Part shown: piece after piece, positions 1 to 9,722 of the stretch | How positions within the stretch are numbered: the first letter of the stretch is position 1 | How the letters are laid out: every line of letters starts with the position of its first letter | Source: Streptomyces griseus | GTDB lineage: Bacteria; Actinomycetota; Actinomycetes; Streptomycetales; Streptomycetaceae | DNA length: 64,000 bases | NCBI RefSeq assembly: GCF_001715295.1 | Contig: NZ_MDKB01000001.1 | Coordinates: forward strand, 270,346 to 334,345 | Direction: 5' to 3' | The notes under the pieces: generated by a model | What the model was told of the DNA's origin: nothing | The model's input: the letters and a program-made list of their open reading frames with translations, nothing else | Database searches by the model: none | Translations under genes and position numbers: made by a program

Positions 1-610
1 CGCCGAGGAGATCGCGGAGCGCCTGGCCGCCGGTGAGTGGGTCGTCGATCTGCGCAGCCGTACCGCGTTCTCGCAGGGTCACGTCGCCGGGACCTACAAC
101 TTCGAGGCCGACGGCAAGCTGGCCACCTACCTGGCCTGGCTGATCCCGTGGGGGAAGCCCGTCACGTTGCTCGCCGAGTCCGCCGCGCAGCTCGCCGACG
201 CCCAGCGTGAGCTGGTGCGCGTCGGCATCGAGCGGCCCGCTGCCGCCGCGACGGGCGAGCCGTCCCACTGGGTGCGGGCGGGCGAGAGCCTGCGCTCCTT
301 CCCCCGCGCGGACTTCGCCGCCCTCCGGGAGGCCCGGGAGCGCGGCGAAGACGTCGTGGTGCTCGACGTGCGCCGCGACTCGGAACGCGCCGGCGGGCAC
401 GTGCGCGGCTCGGTGCACATCCCCGTGCACGAACTGCGCGGGCGCACCGGCGAGGTCCCGGACGGGACGGTGTGGGTGCACTGCGCGGGTGGGATGCGGG
501 CCGCCATCGCCGCCTCGCTCCTCGACGCGGAAGGACGCGACGTGGTCGCCGTCGACGACGGCTTCGACGCCGCCGGGGACGCCGGCCTCACGGTCGCCCC
601 CACCAGCTGA
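1..610 (+). CDS. MBL-fold/rhodanese sulfur-metabolism protein, C-terminal part (5' end outside window)
   Basis: The reading frame is already open at the left edge (first full codon at base 2) and stops at 610, so only about 200 C-terminal residues are visible. They form two rhodanese-like domains. The first (VVDLRSR...GHVAGTYNF) has no cysteine in its active-site loop (it reads LLAESAAQ) and should be catalytically dead. The second has the loop VHCAGGMR, with an apparent catalytic cysteine. This dead-plus-live tandem is typical of the C-terminus of MBL-fold persulfide dioxygenase/rhodanese fusions (CstB/Blh-like); the MBL domain itself lies outside the window, so the full architecture is inferred. 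It heads a cluster with a second rhodanese and a TauE exporter, consistent with oxidation of persulfide or transfer of sulfane sulfur in the cytoplasm. Confidence 0.8.
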   Translation, partial: AEEIAERLAAGEWVVDLRSRTAFSQGHVAGTYNFEADGKLATYLAWLIPWGKPVTLLAESAAQLADAQRELVRVGIERPAAAATGEPSHWVRAGESLRSFPRADFAALREARERGEDVVVLDVRRDSERAGGHVRGSVHIPVHELRGRTGEVPDGTVWVHCAGGMRAAIAASLLDAEGRDVVAVDDGFDAAGDAGLTVAPTS

Positions 611-638
611 TCCTCCACGAGCAGAAAGGCACACCACG

Positions 639-1010
639 ATGTTCTTCTTCCGACGCGGATCCGGCCGCGGCACTTCCGGCCGCCTCACCCCTCACCAGGC
701 CCACCGGCGCACCCGTAGCGGAGAAGCGGTGCTCCTCGACGTCCGCGAGATATCCGAATGGAAGGCGGGGCACGCGCCGGACGCGGTGCACCTGCCGCTC
801 TCACGCCTGCTCACCGGCGCCGAGCTGCCCGTGGGCGTGGCCGGCAGACCGGTGGTGGCGATCTGCCGTTCCGGGAACCGCTCCCAGCAGGCCGCGAAGC
901 ACCTCGCGGCGAAGGGGATCGAGGCGGTCGACGTCAGGGGTGGCATGACGGCGTGGACCCAGGCCGGTCTGCCCGTCGTCGGTGTGGGCAAGGGCGGCTC
1001 CGCGGCGTGA
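639..1010 (+). CDS. Single-domain rhodanese sulfurtransferase
   Basis: The 123-residue protein is essentially one rhodanese domain. Residues in order: LLDVREISEWKAGHAPDAVHLP, then the active-site loop AICRSGNRSQQAA with the cysteine expected to carry the persulfide, then VRGGMTAWTQAGLP at the C-terminus. Rhodaneses of this type move sulfane sulfur from thiosulfate, glutathione persulfide or similar donors to thiols. The ATG start at 639 follows an AGAAAGG-like ribosome site. The stop overlaps the next gene's GTG (GTGA), which indicates translational coupling to the TauE-family exporter. It lies 28 bases after the rhodanese/MBL gene and is probably in the same transcript. Confidence 0.88.
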   Translation: MFFFRRGSGRGTSGRLTPHQAHRRTRSGEAVLLDVREISEWKAGHAPDAVHLPLSRLLTGAELPVGVAGRPVVAICRSGNRSQQAAKHLAAKGIEAVDVRGGMTAWTQAGLPVVGVGKGGSAA

Positions 1011-1753
1011 GCGTGCTCATCCTGGCTGTGGCGGCGGGGGCCGTGGTCGGCCTGGCGCTCGGCGCGCTCGGAGGGGGCGGCAGCGTCCTGGCCGTACCGG
1101 CCCTGATCTACCTGCTCGGCTTCACCCCGGCCGCGGCCACCACCGCGAGCCTCTTCATCGTCGCCGCCACCTCCGCGACCGCCCTGTACGCGCACGCCCG
1201 CGCCGGACACGTCCGCTGGAAGGCCGGAACGGCGTTCGCCGCCGCGGGCATCGTTCCCGCCGCGCTCGCAGGGTCGGCCGCCGCCCGTATCCCGCAGCCG
1301 GTCCTGATCTCGGCCTTCGCCGTGATCGCCGCCCTCGCGGCCGTACAGATGCTGCGACCCGCGTCTGCCGCCGGCCCGGCGCCGACCGTACGGCCCCTGA
1401 AGGCGGGAGGCGCCGGAGCGGGGCTCGGGGCGGTGACGGGGCTGCTCGGTGTGGGCGGCGGATTCCTCGCCGTCCCCGCCCTGGTCACCGTCCTGGCGTT
1501 CGAGATGCAGGCCGCCGTCGGGACCAGCCTGCTGGTCATCACGGTCAACTCGCTGGCGTCCCTGTTCACCCGGGCAGGCGGAGCGGCGGGGCTGGACTGG
1601 GCGGTGGTGGCGCCGTTCACCGGGGCGGCGATCCTGGGCGCCTGGGACGGCAAACGGCTGGCTGCCAAGGTGTCCGGAGCGGGGCTGCGACGGGTGTTCG
1701 CCGTCGTGCTCCTCGCGGTCGCCGCCTTCATGCTCGTCGACGCGCTGCTCTGA
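1007..1753 (+). CDS. Sulfite exporter TauE/SafE family membrane protein
   Basis: The 248-residue, very hydrophobic protein is built from two homologous halves, each opening with a glycine-rich motif: ALGALGGGGSVLAVPAL near residue 18 and TGLLGVGGGFLAVPALV near residue 145. This is the signature of the TauE/SafE (DUF81) family of anion exporters, which move sulfite, sulfoacetate or related sulfur anions out of the cell. The GTG start at 1007 overlaps the rhodanese stop by four bases. In persulfide-detoxification operons a TauE homologue commonly removes the sulfite or thiosulfate made by the dioxygenase and rhodanese, and I infer that role here. The substrate cannot be read from sequence. Confidence 0.88.
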   Translation: MSVLILAVAAGAVVGLALGALGGGGSVLAVPALIYLLGFTPAAATTASLFIVAATSATALYAHARAGHVRWKAGTAFAAAGIVPAALAGSAAARIPQPVLISAFAVIAALAAVQMLRPASAAGPAPTVRPLKAGGAGAGLGAVTGLLGVGGGFLAVPALVTVLAFEMQAAVGTSLLVITVNSLASLFTRAGGAAGLDWAVVAPFTGAAILGAWDGKRLAAKVSGAGLRRVFAVVLLAVAAFMLVDALL

Positions 1754-1818
1754 CCGGCAGCGGAGCACGAGCGGGCCGGCAGCCGGGTGCGACCGGGCGT
1801 CCGGGTGTGGCACCGGCC

Positions 1819-1839
1819 CCTGTCACAGGATCTGACAGG
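1819..1839. terminator. Possible hairpin between convergent tauE and csoR-type genes
   Basis: CCTGTCA at 1819-1825 and TGACAGG at 1833-1839 form a 7-bp perfect stem with a 7-base loop, between two convergent genes. There is no T-tract, as is common for high-GC actinobacterial terminators. The function is inferred from position only. Confidence 0.35.
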
Positions 1840-1904
1840 TGTGATCGCGCGATGGCGCCCGGTGCGGGACGGCAGGGGCCCGGCAGCCGGCGGGGCCGGC
1901 GGTG

Positions 1905-2979
<1,075 letters not shown>

Positions 2980-4530
2980 ATGGGACGACCAGTCGCTCGG
3001 CGACTCTGTGCGGGACTGGCCACGATGGCCCTGGCGGCCGCCACGGGAGCGATCCTCACGATGCCTCAGGCGTCGGCCGCCACCGGCGGTGCCACCGGTT
3101 ACGCGACCCAGAACGGCGGAACGACCGGTGGGGCGGGGGGCCGGACGGTACGGGCCACCACCGGGACCGCGATCCACGCGGCCCTGTGCGGCCGCGCCAG
3201 CAGCAGCACTCCGATCACCATCCAGGTCGAAGGGACCATCAACCACGCCAACACCGCCAAGGTGTCGGGTAGCAGCTGCAACACCGCCGCAGGTGTGATC
3301 GAGCTCAAGCAGATCAGCAATGTCACCCTCGTGGGCGTCGGCAGCGGAGCCGTGTTCGACCAACTGGGCATCCACATCAGGCAGTCGAGCAACATCATCA
3401 TCCAGAACGTGACGGTCCGGAACGTCAAGAAGTCCGGCTCGCCCACCTCCAACGGCGGTGACGCCATCGGGATGGAGAGCGACGTCCGCAACGTCTGGGT
3501 GGACCACGCCACGCTCGAAGCCTCGGGCGGGGAGTCGGAAGGCTTCGACGGGCTCTTCGACCTGAAGGACAACACCCAGTACGTGACGCTGTCCTACAGC
3601 TCGCTGCGCAACTCCGGGCGGGGCGGTCTCGTCGGGTCCAGCGAGACCGAGCTCTCCAACGGCTTCATCACCTACCACCACAACCTGTACGAGAACATCG
3701 ACTCCCGTGCACCCCTGCTGCGTGGCGGCATCGCGCACATGTACAACAACTACTACGTCAAGCTCAACGAGTCCGGTATCAACTCCCGGGCCGGGGCGCG
3801 CGCCAGGGTGGACAACAACTACTTCAAGAACTCCAAGGACGTCCTTGGCACCTTCTACACCGACGCGGCCGGATACTGGCAGGTCAGCGGCAACATCTTC
3901 GACAACGTGACCTGGTCCGCCCCGGGAAGCGAGAACAAACCGGCGGGCCCCGACGTGAAGTCCACCACCACCGTGAGCATCCCCTACTCCTTCGGCCTCG
4001 ACCCCGCCGGCTGTGTGCCGGACGTCGTCAGCCGTACGGCGGGCGCCGACAAGGGTCTGAAGGTCTCGGACGGCACGTGCTCGCCGCAGAGTCCGGACCC
4101 GACCACTCCCACGCCGGACCCGACCGACCCCACGCCCGACCCCACCGACCCGACCCCGCCCAGCGGCACCAACCTCAGCCTCGGCGCCGGTTCCGACGGC
4201 AGCAGCAAGGCCGACGGGACGAGTTACGGCAACGTACGGGACGGCGACCTGAACACCTACTGGTCACCCGTCGGCTCGACCGGTTCCGTATCGGTCAAGT
4301 GGGGCTCCGACACCGCCATCTCCACGATCAGCATCCGGGAGGCGGCGGGTTCCGCGGGCACCATCCGTTCCTGGAGGCTCGTCAACGGGGACACGGGCGC
4401 CGTTCTGACCTCGGGAACCGGGGCCGGCGTGATCGCGGTGCCCCGGACCTCGCTGCGCAAGGTCACCTTCGAGATCACCGGTGCGACCGGCACCCCGAAG
4501 GTCGCCGAGTTCGAGACCTACGCCGGCTAG
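2980..4530 (+). CDS. Secreted pectate lyase (PL1) with C-terminal accessory domain
   Basis: The 516-residue extracellular enzyme cleaves polygalacturonate by beta-elimination. A signal peptide covers about residues 1-32 (MGRPVARR, hydrophobic core, PQASA|ATGG). The right-handed beta-helix of polysaccharide lyase family 1 follows, with the hallmarks VWVDH (172-176) and the RxPxxR motif RAPLLR starting at R243, whose arginines include the catalytic base. A Pro/Thr/Asp linker (about 374-396, repeats of TPDPTDP) joins a roughly 120-residue C-terminal domain with a discoidin/F5-8C-like start (NLSLGAGSDGSSKADGT...), probably a carbohydrate-binding module. The ATG at 2980 is preferred to an in-frame ATG at 2914 because it has a ribosome site and begins the signal peptide. 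It is convergent with a GH43 gene, suggesting a pectin/arabinan-degrading pair. Confidence 0.92.
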   Translation: MGRPVARRLCAGLATMALAAATGAILTMPQASAATGGATGYATQNGGTTGGAGGRTVRATTGTAIHAALCGRASSSTPITIQVEGTINHANTAKVSGSSCNTAAGVIELKQISNVTLVGVGSGAVFDQLGIHIRQSSNIIIQNVTVRNVKKSGSPTSNGGDAIGMESDVRNVWVDHATLEASGGESEGFDGLFDLKDNTQYVTLSYSSLRNSGRGGLVGSSETELSNGFITYHHNLYENIDSRAPLLRGGIAHMYNNYYVKLNESGINSRAGARARVDNNYFKNSKDVLGTFYTDAAGYWQVSGNIFDNVTWSAPGSENKPAGPDVKSTTTVSIPYSFGLDPAGCVPDVVSRTAGADKGLKVSDGTCSPQSPDPTTPTPDPTDPTPDPTDPTPPSGTNLSLGAGSDGSSKADGTSYGNVRDGDLNTYWSPVGSTGSVSVKWGSDTAISTISIREAAGSAGTIRSWRLVNGDTGAVLTSGTGAGVIAVPRTSLRKVTFEITGATGTPKVAEFETYAG

Positions 4531-4563
4531 CCGGCCGTCTCCTCCCCTGCCCGGGGATCGGAG

Positions 4564-4618
4564 GGACGGCCCGGAGCGCGGTGCCGGTGTGATCACCGGC
4601 CCGGCCTCCGGGCCGTCC
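4564..4618. terminator. Bidirectional stem-loop terminator between convergent genes
   Basis: GGACGGCCCGGAG (4564-4576) is fully complementary to CTCCGGGCCGTCC (4606-4618). Nested inside is a second perfect hairpin, GCCGGTG (4583-4589) / CACCGGC (4594-4600). The structure lies between the pectate lyase and GH43 stops and could terminate transcription from both sides. Confidence 0.7.
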
Positions 4619-4654
4619 GCCGGTCCCGGCGCCGCGCCCCGTCCACGCGACCTG

Positions 4655-5728
4655 TCACTCGAAGAACTTCAGACTCCAGCCCGTGTCGGTGGTGGGGCCG
4701 GGGACGTTGGCCCGCCGGTAGGTCGTGTCGCCCCACCAGGCGAAGGTGCCCGTGTACCAGTAACGGTTCTCCCAGGAGTACGGCGTCCCCTTGGGGACGG
4801 CGTGGAACATCAGGGGGAACCTCGGGCCCGCCGGCGGGCTCGTGGCGATGTCACCGTCGAGCAGGACGAAGCTGTGGTGGCCGGGGCCGTTGACGTACAG
4901 GGTGGGGTCCCAGCCGGACATCATCGTCGCGCGGTGGGAGCCGAACAGGCAGCCGTTCGACTTGTACCAGTCCCATACGTACGTCGGGTCGCCGCCGGCC
5001 CGTAGCCTCAGGTCGGCCAGGCAGTACTGGTCGCTCCAGCTCCCGTTGGCCGAATAGGTGATGTGCAGCTGGCCGTTCGGGTCCTTGACTGGCTCCGGCC
5101 CCTCGTTGATGTACGGGTTGCCCACCACCCGTTCCCAGCTCTCCCGCGGCTGCGAGATGACACTGCGCGGGCCGGTCGGAGTGGTCGGGCTGCTCATCCG
5201 TGCGATGTAGAGGTTCTGCTCCACGTTGGTGTCGCCGGCCCAGCCGGACCAGACGAACCAGCGCTGTCCACCGAAGGTGAACATCGTGCCGTCGATGGCC
5301 CACTTGTCGTCGGGCAGGGCGAGTTTCGTCTCACCGGTGTATCCGCTGTCCGGTGCGGCGGAGCTGATGACGTACATCCGGTGGGCCGGTCCGCGGCCGG
5401 CCGTGAAGTAGATGTAGTAACGGCCCGCCTCCCGGACGATCTCCGGGGCCCAGACCTCACCGAGGCCACGGGTGTCCGACCAGACCTGCCGGGCGGGGGC
5501 CGAGGCGAGGGCGGCCGTCGACGACGCCTGACGCACGGCGATGCCGCCGCCGGCCGACTGCACCGAGATGTAGGTGGCGCCGACCCGGAGCACGCTCGGG
5601 TCGGCGGCCCGGAGACCGGTCTGGTCCGCCCGGGCGGTTCCGGGAGTGGTGAGGGACAGCAGGGCGGTAAGGATTCCGGCGAGCGCAGCTGCGGCGGCGC
5701 CGGTCAGGCAACGAGAACGCGTCATCAT
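4655..5728 (-). CDS. Secreted glycoside hydrolase family 43-like protein
   Basis: The 357-residue protein has a signal peptide over about residues 1-32 (MMTRSRCLTGAAAAALAG... GTARA|DQTG). The mature part reads as a five-bladed GH43-type propeller. The three acidic residues of the family have good candidates: Asp in AADPSVLRV, Asp in WAIDGTMF and Glu in INEGPEPVK. GH43 enzymes are mostly arabinofuranosidases, arabinanases and beta-xylosidases. Next to a pectate lyase, removal of arabinan side chains from pectin is plausible, but the exact specificity cannot be assigned. The start is one of two adjacent ATGs (5728 or 5725); upstream in-frame codons encode no signal sequence. It is convergent with the pectate lyase. 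Confidence 0.82.
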   Translation of the reverse strand: MMTRSRCLTGAAAAALAGILTALLSLTTPGTARADQTGLRAADPSVLRVGATYISVQSAGGGIAVRQASSTAALASAPARQVWSDTRGLGEVWAPEIVREAGRYYIYFTAGRGPAHRMYVISSAAPDSGYTGETKLALPDDKWAIDGTMFTFGGQRWFVWSGWAGDTNVEQNLYIARMSSPTTPTGPRSVISQPRESWERVVGNPYINEGPEPVKDPNGQLHITYSANGSWSDQYCLADLRLRAGGDPTYVWDWYKSNGCLFGSHRATMMSGWDPTLYVNGPGHHSFVLLDGDIATSPPAGPRFPLMFHAVPKGTPYSWENRYWYTGTFAWWGDTTYRRANVPGPTTDTGWSLKFFE

Positions 5729-6061
5729 CCCGTCCGTGGTCGGCCTCCGTGTCCGGCCGGAACCGGCGGAGGGGTGCGGGTGCGAGGGGCAGGGTTCCGG
5801 CATGGACGACGCGGCGCACGGCAGGGGAGGGGGGTGGTTTCCGTCCTGCGGCCGAGCCCTACGCCGGTGTGCCCGGGTGGGCTTCCGTGCCGGGCACAGA
5901 GATCTGCACAGGCCGCCGTCCCGCGTCTACATCGATGGAAAGAGCGTCCATACAGGATTGCGTTCGGTTGTGAGCATGTCAATAAGCTGGTCGGGTCGGC
6001 ATCGTGCCGGTTTCCGTACGGCCCCGCACGCGGTGCGGTCCGCCACGTGGCGCGCGCCCGC
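5729..6061 (-). promoter_or_regulatory. Promoter/leader region of the GH43 gene
   Basis: This 333-base gap separates two genes on the minus strand. It contains a perfect -35 hexamer TTGACA (minus strand, 5982-5977), followed at 17-bp spacing by AATCCT (5959-5954), a weak -10. A TSS near 5947 would give a leader of roughly 220 bases before the GH43 start. Nothing else is recognisable. Confidence 0.4.
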
Positions 6062-6568
6062 TCAGGAGAGCGAGGTCGCGGGTGCTGCGGAAGGGCCCGT
6101 GGGCAGCGGGCGTTTCGAGCGGCCTCCGTCGCACTGCAGGGAGATCACGACCAGGGTGGTGGGGGAGCCCGCCGACCCCGTGCCGGGAAGCATGGTCGCC
6201 GCGGTCCAGTCGGCCCTGCGCAGGGTGAGCCCTCCGCTGTCCGGGGCCGACTTCCAGCCGAACTCCGAACGGGCCCGCGCGAAGCCCGACGTGAGGGCGA
6301 TGTCGGCCGTGTCCGGCGGCAACTCGGCCGACAGGCTCTCATGGCACTCGAGCGGGATCAGTTCCTGTGGTGCCCGTTCGAGAGTGACACCCTCCGCCTT
6401 CATGGCCGAGGTCAGTTCCGCCACCACCGTGTCGGCGGGTACCGGGGGGCCGGAGGAGGTGGAGGGAAGCGGGCCGAGGTCCCGGAGGAGGAAGGAGCAG
6501 CCCGTCAGCGTCACCGTCGCAGCCACGACCCAGGCCGCCGCCCCGGTGAGGCCCCGTCGCACTCGCAT
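6062..6568 (-). CDS. Small secreted lipoprotein, function unknown
   Basis: The 168-residue protein has an N-terminus typical of a Streptomyces lipoprotein: MRVRRGLTGAAAWVVAATVTL, then a lipobox LTGC with the lipidated cysteine near residue 24. The mature domain (DTVVAELTSAMKAEGVTLERAP... LRRADWTAATMLPGTG... VVISLQCDGG) has two further cysteines that could form a disulfide. No catalytic motif is visible and I do not recognise a family. The start at 6568 is chosen because it begins the signal sequence; upstream in-frame codons are arginine/proline-rich. Confidence 0.75.
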   Translation of the reverse strand: MRVRRGLTGAAAWVVAATVTLTGCSFLLRDLGPLPSTSSGPPVPADTVVAELTSAMKAEGVTLERAPQELIPLECHESLSAELPPDTADIALTSGFARARSEFGWKSAPDSGGLTLRRADWTAATMLPGTGSAGSPTTLVVISLQCDGGRSKRPLPTGPSAAPATSLS

Positions 6569-7167
6569 GATCCCGCCCGCTCCCTGTGGTGCCGCCCGAG
6601 GCCGATCAGTCTCCCATCCGGGCGGACGGGACAGGGCGTCGGCCCTGAACGGCGTCCCCGGTCCGCGTTCCGCACGTGAGGAACCGCTCTCGTGAACGGT
6701 GTGTTCGCGGGTGGTACCGGCGGGTCCGGGCGGAGGACGCTCCTCCCCGAGGCGGGCCGCCTGAAGCTGTCCGCGCTTCTCGGTGGGCATGCGACGGGCG
6801 CCGACCTCCACGGGGTCACCGCCCCGGCGGAGGGGTGTCCGGCGTGCACGACATAGCCACGAGGAGAACAGGAAGTTTCACCCGCCTTAACGGCGGTCCA
6901 CTTCACAGGTATCGCCACACGAATTCGTCCCGGAGCAATGGAATGTGGCTCGCGACGCATTCGGAAATCATGGGCGGAGATCACCTTCCACGGTTAGGCT
7001 GACGGCGCTTCGCCGAGTGGCGTAGCAGCTGCTCACGCACTCCGGGGAGGGTGCTGGACGCAGTGGCCTGGGGGTGCGGAGCGACTCGGGGACGGCGCTG
7101 TCGGTGGGGGAGTCCTTTCCGGCGGGTTGCGGGAAATCCCTCAGCCGTGCATTTCCCGGGAAGGTGA
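6569..7167. other. Intergenic region without recognisable gene
   Basis: About 600 bases lie between the lipoprotein start (minus) and the fascin-like remnant (plus). Bases 6860-7000 are noticeably less GC-rich than their surroundings, which suits promoter sequence for a gene whose start has been lost. Frames crossing it lack domain character. No hairpin or binding palindrome stood out. Confidence 0.45.
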
Positions 7168-7572
7168 GTCGAGACCTGGTGTGGGCCCCTTGCTACGCCG
7201 CCCCCGGAATCGGCCCGTTCTTCCGCGTACGGCGGTTCCTGGGAGGGCTTCGCCTTCGAGTGGAACGCGACCACCGAGACGTACGCCCTGAAGTCCCTGG
7301 CGAACAACCGCTACGTGGCGGTCGAGAAGAACTTCACCGGCAGCGCGCAGAACGTGCTGCGCGCCCGCTCGGCCGGTGCGGGCGGCTGGGAGCAGTTCGT
7401 CCTGTACTACAACGAGAGCCTGGACCGCTGGGCGCTCCGGTCCACGCTGAACGGGCTCTTCGTCGCGATGGAGAACGGCTACACGGGATCCCTTCAGTAC
7501 GCACTGCGCGCCCGCTCCACCGAAGTCACCGGTTCCTGGGAGGAGTTCACCCTCTACGGCATCGGTGCCTGA
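7168..7572 (+). pseudogene. Remnant of a fascin-like beta-trefoil (actin-crosslinking-type) domain protein
   Basis: The frame is open from the stop at 7165-7167 to 7572. It encodes two clear repeats of a fascin-like domain: GSWEGFAFEWN...ALKSLANNRYVAVEKN and GWEQFVLYYN...LRSTLNGLFVAMENG, then GSWEEFTLYGIGA. Such domains occur as C-terminal or stand-alone carbohydrate-binding modules in secreted actinobacterial hydrolases. Between the upstream stop and the middle of the first repeat there is no ATG, GTG or TTG; the first possible start (GTG 7315) falls inside the domain. There is no signal peptide and no catalytic partner. I read this as the tail of a gene whose 5' part was deleted. Confidence 0.7.
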
Positions 7573-7866
7573 CCTGCGCCCCCGCCCACCGGTATCCGCC
7601 ACCGCGCGGGCGCCGGCGGGCCGGGGCGCTCGTACGGGCGGCGAGAGCCACGAGCACGGCGCACGCCGGCCGGCTTCCCGGGAGGGGCGGCGCGGTGGAG
7701 CCTCCCGGCGACCTCGGCATCCCGTACGGGGCGGCGGCCCTGCGCCGACTCCGCGACGCCGCCCGCCCGGAGCGCTCGTCCCCGCCGTACCCCCAGCGGT
7801 GGTGGACGGCGACAGGCCGTCGTGCTCGCTTGCGGCCGGGGGACCGGGACGGCAGGGTTCGGGAAC

Positions 7867-8319
7867 GTGGCCACCTTGCTGATCGTCCATCACACGCCCT
7901 CGCCGAACTGCCAGGCGCTCTTCGAGGCCGTCGTCGCCGGCGCGACGACGGACGAGATCGAGGGGGTACGCGTCGTCCGACGCGCCGCGCTCGCCGCGAC
8001 GGCGTCCGACGTGCTCGCCGCGGACGGCTTCCTCCTCGGCACCCCCGCGAACCTCGGCTACATGTCCGGGGCCCTCAAGCACTTCTTCGACCAGGTCTAC
8101 TACCCGTGCCTGGACACGACGCGCGGCCGCCCGTTCGGCTACTACGTGCACGGCGGCAACGACGTCACCGGAGCGGTGCGGGGCGTTGAGTCGATCACGA
8201 CGGGCCTGGGATGGCGCCGCTCCGCCGACGCGGTGACCGTGACCGGTGAGCCGGGCAGGGCGGACATCGAGGCCTGCTGGGAGCTCGGGGCCACGGTCGC
8301 CGCCGGGCTGATGGCCTGA
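7867..8319 (+). CDS. Flavodoxin-fold NAD(P)H-dependent oxidoreductase
   Basis: The 150-residue protein has the flavodoxin_2/FMN-reductase pattern. An N-terminal beta strand (VATLLIVHHTPSPNCQALFEAVVAGA) supplies the phosphate-binding loop. A second loop, GFLLGTPANLGYMSGALKHFFDQV, is diagnostic for flavin reductases and quinone-reductase-like proteins. The family binds FMN and passes electrons from NAD(P)H to quinones, azo compounds or metals; the substrate is not predictable. The start is GTG at 7867; an ATG 45 bases upstream would add residues absent from the fold. It stands alone with no operon partner. Confidence 0.82.
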   Translation: MATLLIVHHTPSPNCQALFEAVVAGATTDEIEGVRVVRRAALAATASDVLAADGFLLGTPANLGYMSGALKHFFDQVYYPCLDTTRGRPFGYYVHGGNDVTGAVRGVESITTGLGWRRSADAVTVTGEPGRADIEACWELGATVAAGLMA

Positions 8320-8735
8320 CGGAGCCGGGCTGCCGGCTGAGCTCGCCGGGGGACGGGCGGGCCCCCAGCCGCTTCTACCCGTCGGCCCCCGGACGCCCCG
8401 GCCCTCCGCCGCGGCCGGGGCTTCCGCGGCCTGAGCCGCGCCGGGTCTGCGGGCCCTCCGCCGTGCTGGGCCGCGCACCGGAACCGTACGCCCCGATTCC
8501 CTGGTCCGGCACCTGCGCCGGGCACCGCCGGGCTCGGGGGCCGCGGTGGCCCGGCCCCGCGGTCCCGGCCCTCCGCGGTGTGATGCGCGGGCCCCCTGCG
8601 TCGCTGGGATCTGTGGGAGGAGCGGACCCTCCCACGGGACGACAGGTGGGGAGTCGCGAAGTGCTGGGACGGAGCGTCAGCGGCTGGATTCCGGTGGCCC
8701 GGCGGGGCCCGCACCGCGGGGGGCGGAGCCGGCCG
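8320..8735. other. GC-rich spacer, nothing recognised
   Basis: This is 416 bases of very GC-rich DNA between two plus-strand genes. The open frame of the downstream gene continues back into it from 8463, but that translation is low-complexity (Arg/Gly/Pro) and unlike the SMI1 family. No palindrome or promoter was identified with confidence. Confidence 0.4.
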
Positions 8736-9359
8736 GTGTTACCCGCGTCCATCGAGGCGCTGGGGCCCCTGCTGCCGACGACGTACGGAATCGACGAGCA
8801 GGTCGACTGGGCGGTCGCCGAAGCCCGCTGGGGCGCCCCTTTCCCGGCCGACTACAAGGCCTTCATGCGGGCGTACGGGGAGGGCTCCGTGGACGGCGCG
8901 ATCGTCGTCCACCGGCCGTTGCCCACGGACGCCGAGGGTGGACGGACCCCCGATGCCATGGCCGAGGGGACCGGCGCCGTACAGGAGGCCTGGAGGGTGG
9001 AGGCCGACGAGGTGTGGGCCGATCCCGCCGGCCCCGACCTGGTACTGGATCCCGGGTCCCTGCTCGCCTGGGGGACGACGACCGAGGCCGACATCCTGTG
9101 CTGGCTGACGATGGACGAGGACCCGGACCGCTGGCCCGTGGTGGTCTGTGGGCGTCACACCGTACCCACGTTCGCGCTGTACCGGTACGGGATGGCCGAG
9201 TTCCTGCGCAGACTGCTGACGGGCGCGTTCGAGATGTCGCCGATCACCGTGGACGGGGTGATGGGGCGCAGCCGCCACGCCTTCGTGAGCAGGGCCGTGC
9301 AGCGGGCCCGTCGCAGGGCGGGCCTCGATCCGTGGACCGGCGAGCCGCCGGCCGGCTGA
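8736..9359 (+). CDS. SMI1/KNR4 (SUKH) domain protein
   Basis: The protein is about 207 residues. The segment DWAVAEARWGAPFPADYKAFMRAYGEGSVDGAIVVHRP carries the SUKH/SMI1-KNR4 signature: a two-helix start, LP..Y..F...G.G. The C-terminal part includes YRYGMAEFLRRLLTGAF. SUKH proteins are often immunity proteins against polymorphic or contact-dependent toxins, but many Streptomyces copies stand alone, as here, and no toxin gene is adjacent. The start is uncertain: GTG at 8736 follows a GGGCGGAG sequence, while the frame stays open to 8463. A cytoplasmic location is expected. Confidence 0.72.
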   Translation: MLPASIEALGPLLPTTYGIDEQVDWAVAEARWGAPFPADYKAFMRAYGEGSVDGAIVVHRPLPTDAEGGRTPDAMAEGTGAVQEAWRVEADEVWADPAGPDLVLDPGSLLAWGTTTEADILCWLTMDEDPDRWPVVVCGRHTVPTFALYRYGMAEFLRRLLTGAFEMSPITVDGVMGRSRHAFVSRAVQRARRRAGLDPWTGEPPAG

Positions 9360-9485
9360 CGGACGGGGGTCCGGGGTCCCCGCGCCCGGGCCGCCATGCG
9401 GCTGCCGGGCGGGTCCGGCCGCCGCACGGAGGAGTGACCGGGGCCTGGGGAGTGCCGCCGGCAGCCCCAGGCGCCGCGCTCCCGC

Positions 9486-9722
9486 TCAGTGCCGCCTCCA
9501 GGTGAGTTTGCCGCCGCCCACCCACCGCACGACCGCCGGGTCCTCGAGGTCGTGGACCGTGATGCCGGCGTCGGCGGCGAGGAGCAGGAGGTCCGTCATC
9601 GACGTCGCCGCGCCGGCGACCTCTCCGTCGATCTCCACGACGCGGAAGGGCGGATGCCCGGGCTGAACGGGCAGGACGGTGATCCGCGGGTTCGCCAGGT
9701 CGGGGTTCACGCTGTCGGTCAT
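9486..9722 (-). CDS. Small conserved-looking hypothetical protein
   Basis: The 78-residue acidic protein reads MTDSVNPDLANPRITVLPVQPGHPPFRVVEIDGEVAGAATSMTDLLLLAADAGITVHDLEDPAVVRWVGGGKLTWRRH. It looks like a genuine small soluble fold with alternating strands and helices. I know of no functional assignment. The ATG at 9722 lacks a strong Shine-Dalgarno. It is convergent with the SMI1/KNR4 gene and divergent from the riboswitch-controlled gene; the roughly 40-base AT-rich stretch just upstream (9785-9830) is a likely promoter zone. Confidence 0.6.
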   Translation of the reverse strand: MTDSVNPDLANPRITVLPVQPGHPPFRVVEIDGEVAGAATSMTDLLLLAADAGITVHDLEDPAVVRWVGGGKLTWRRH

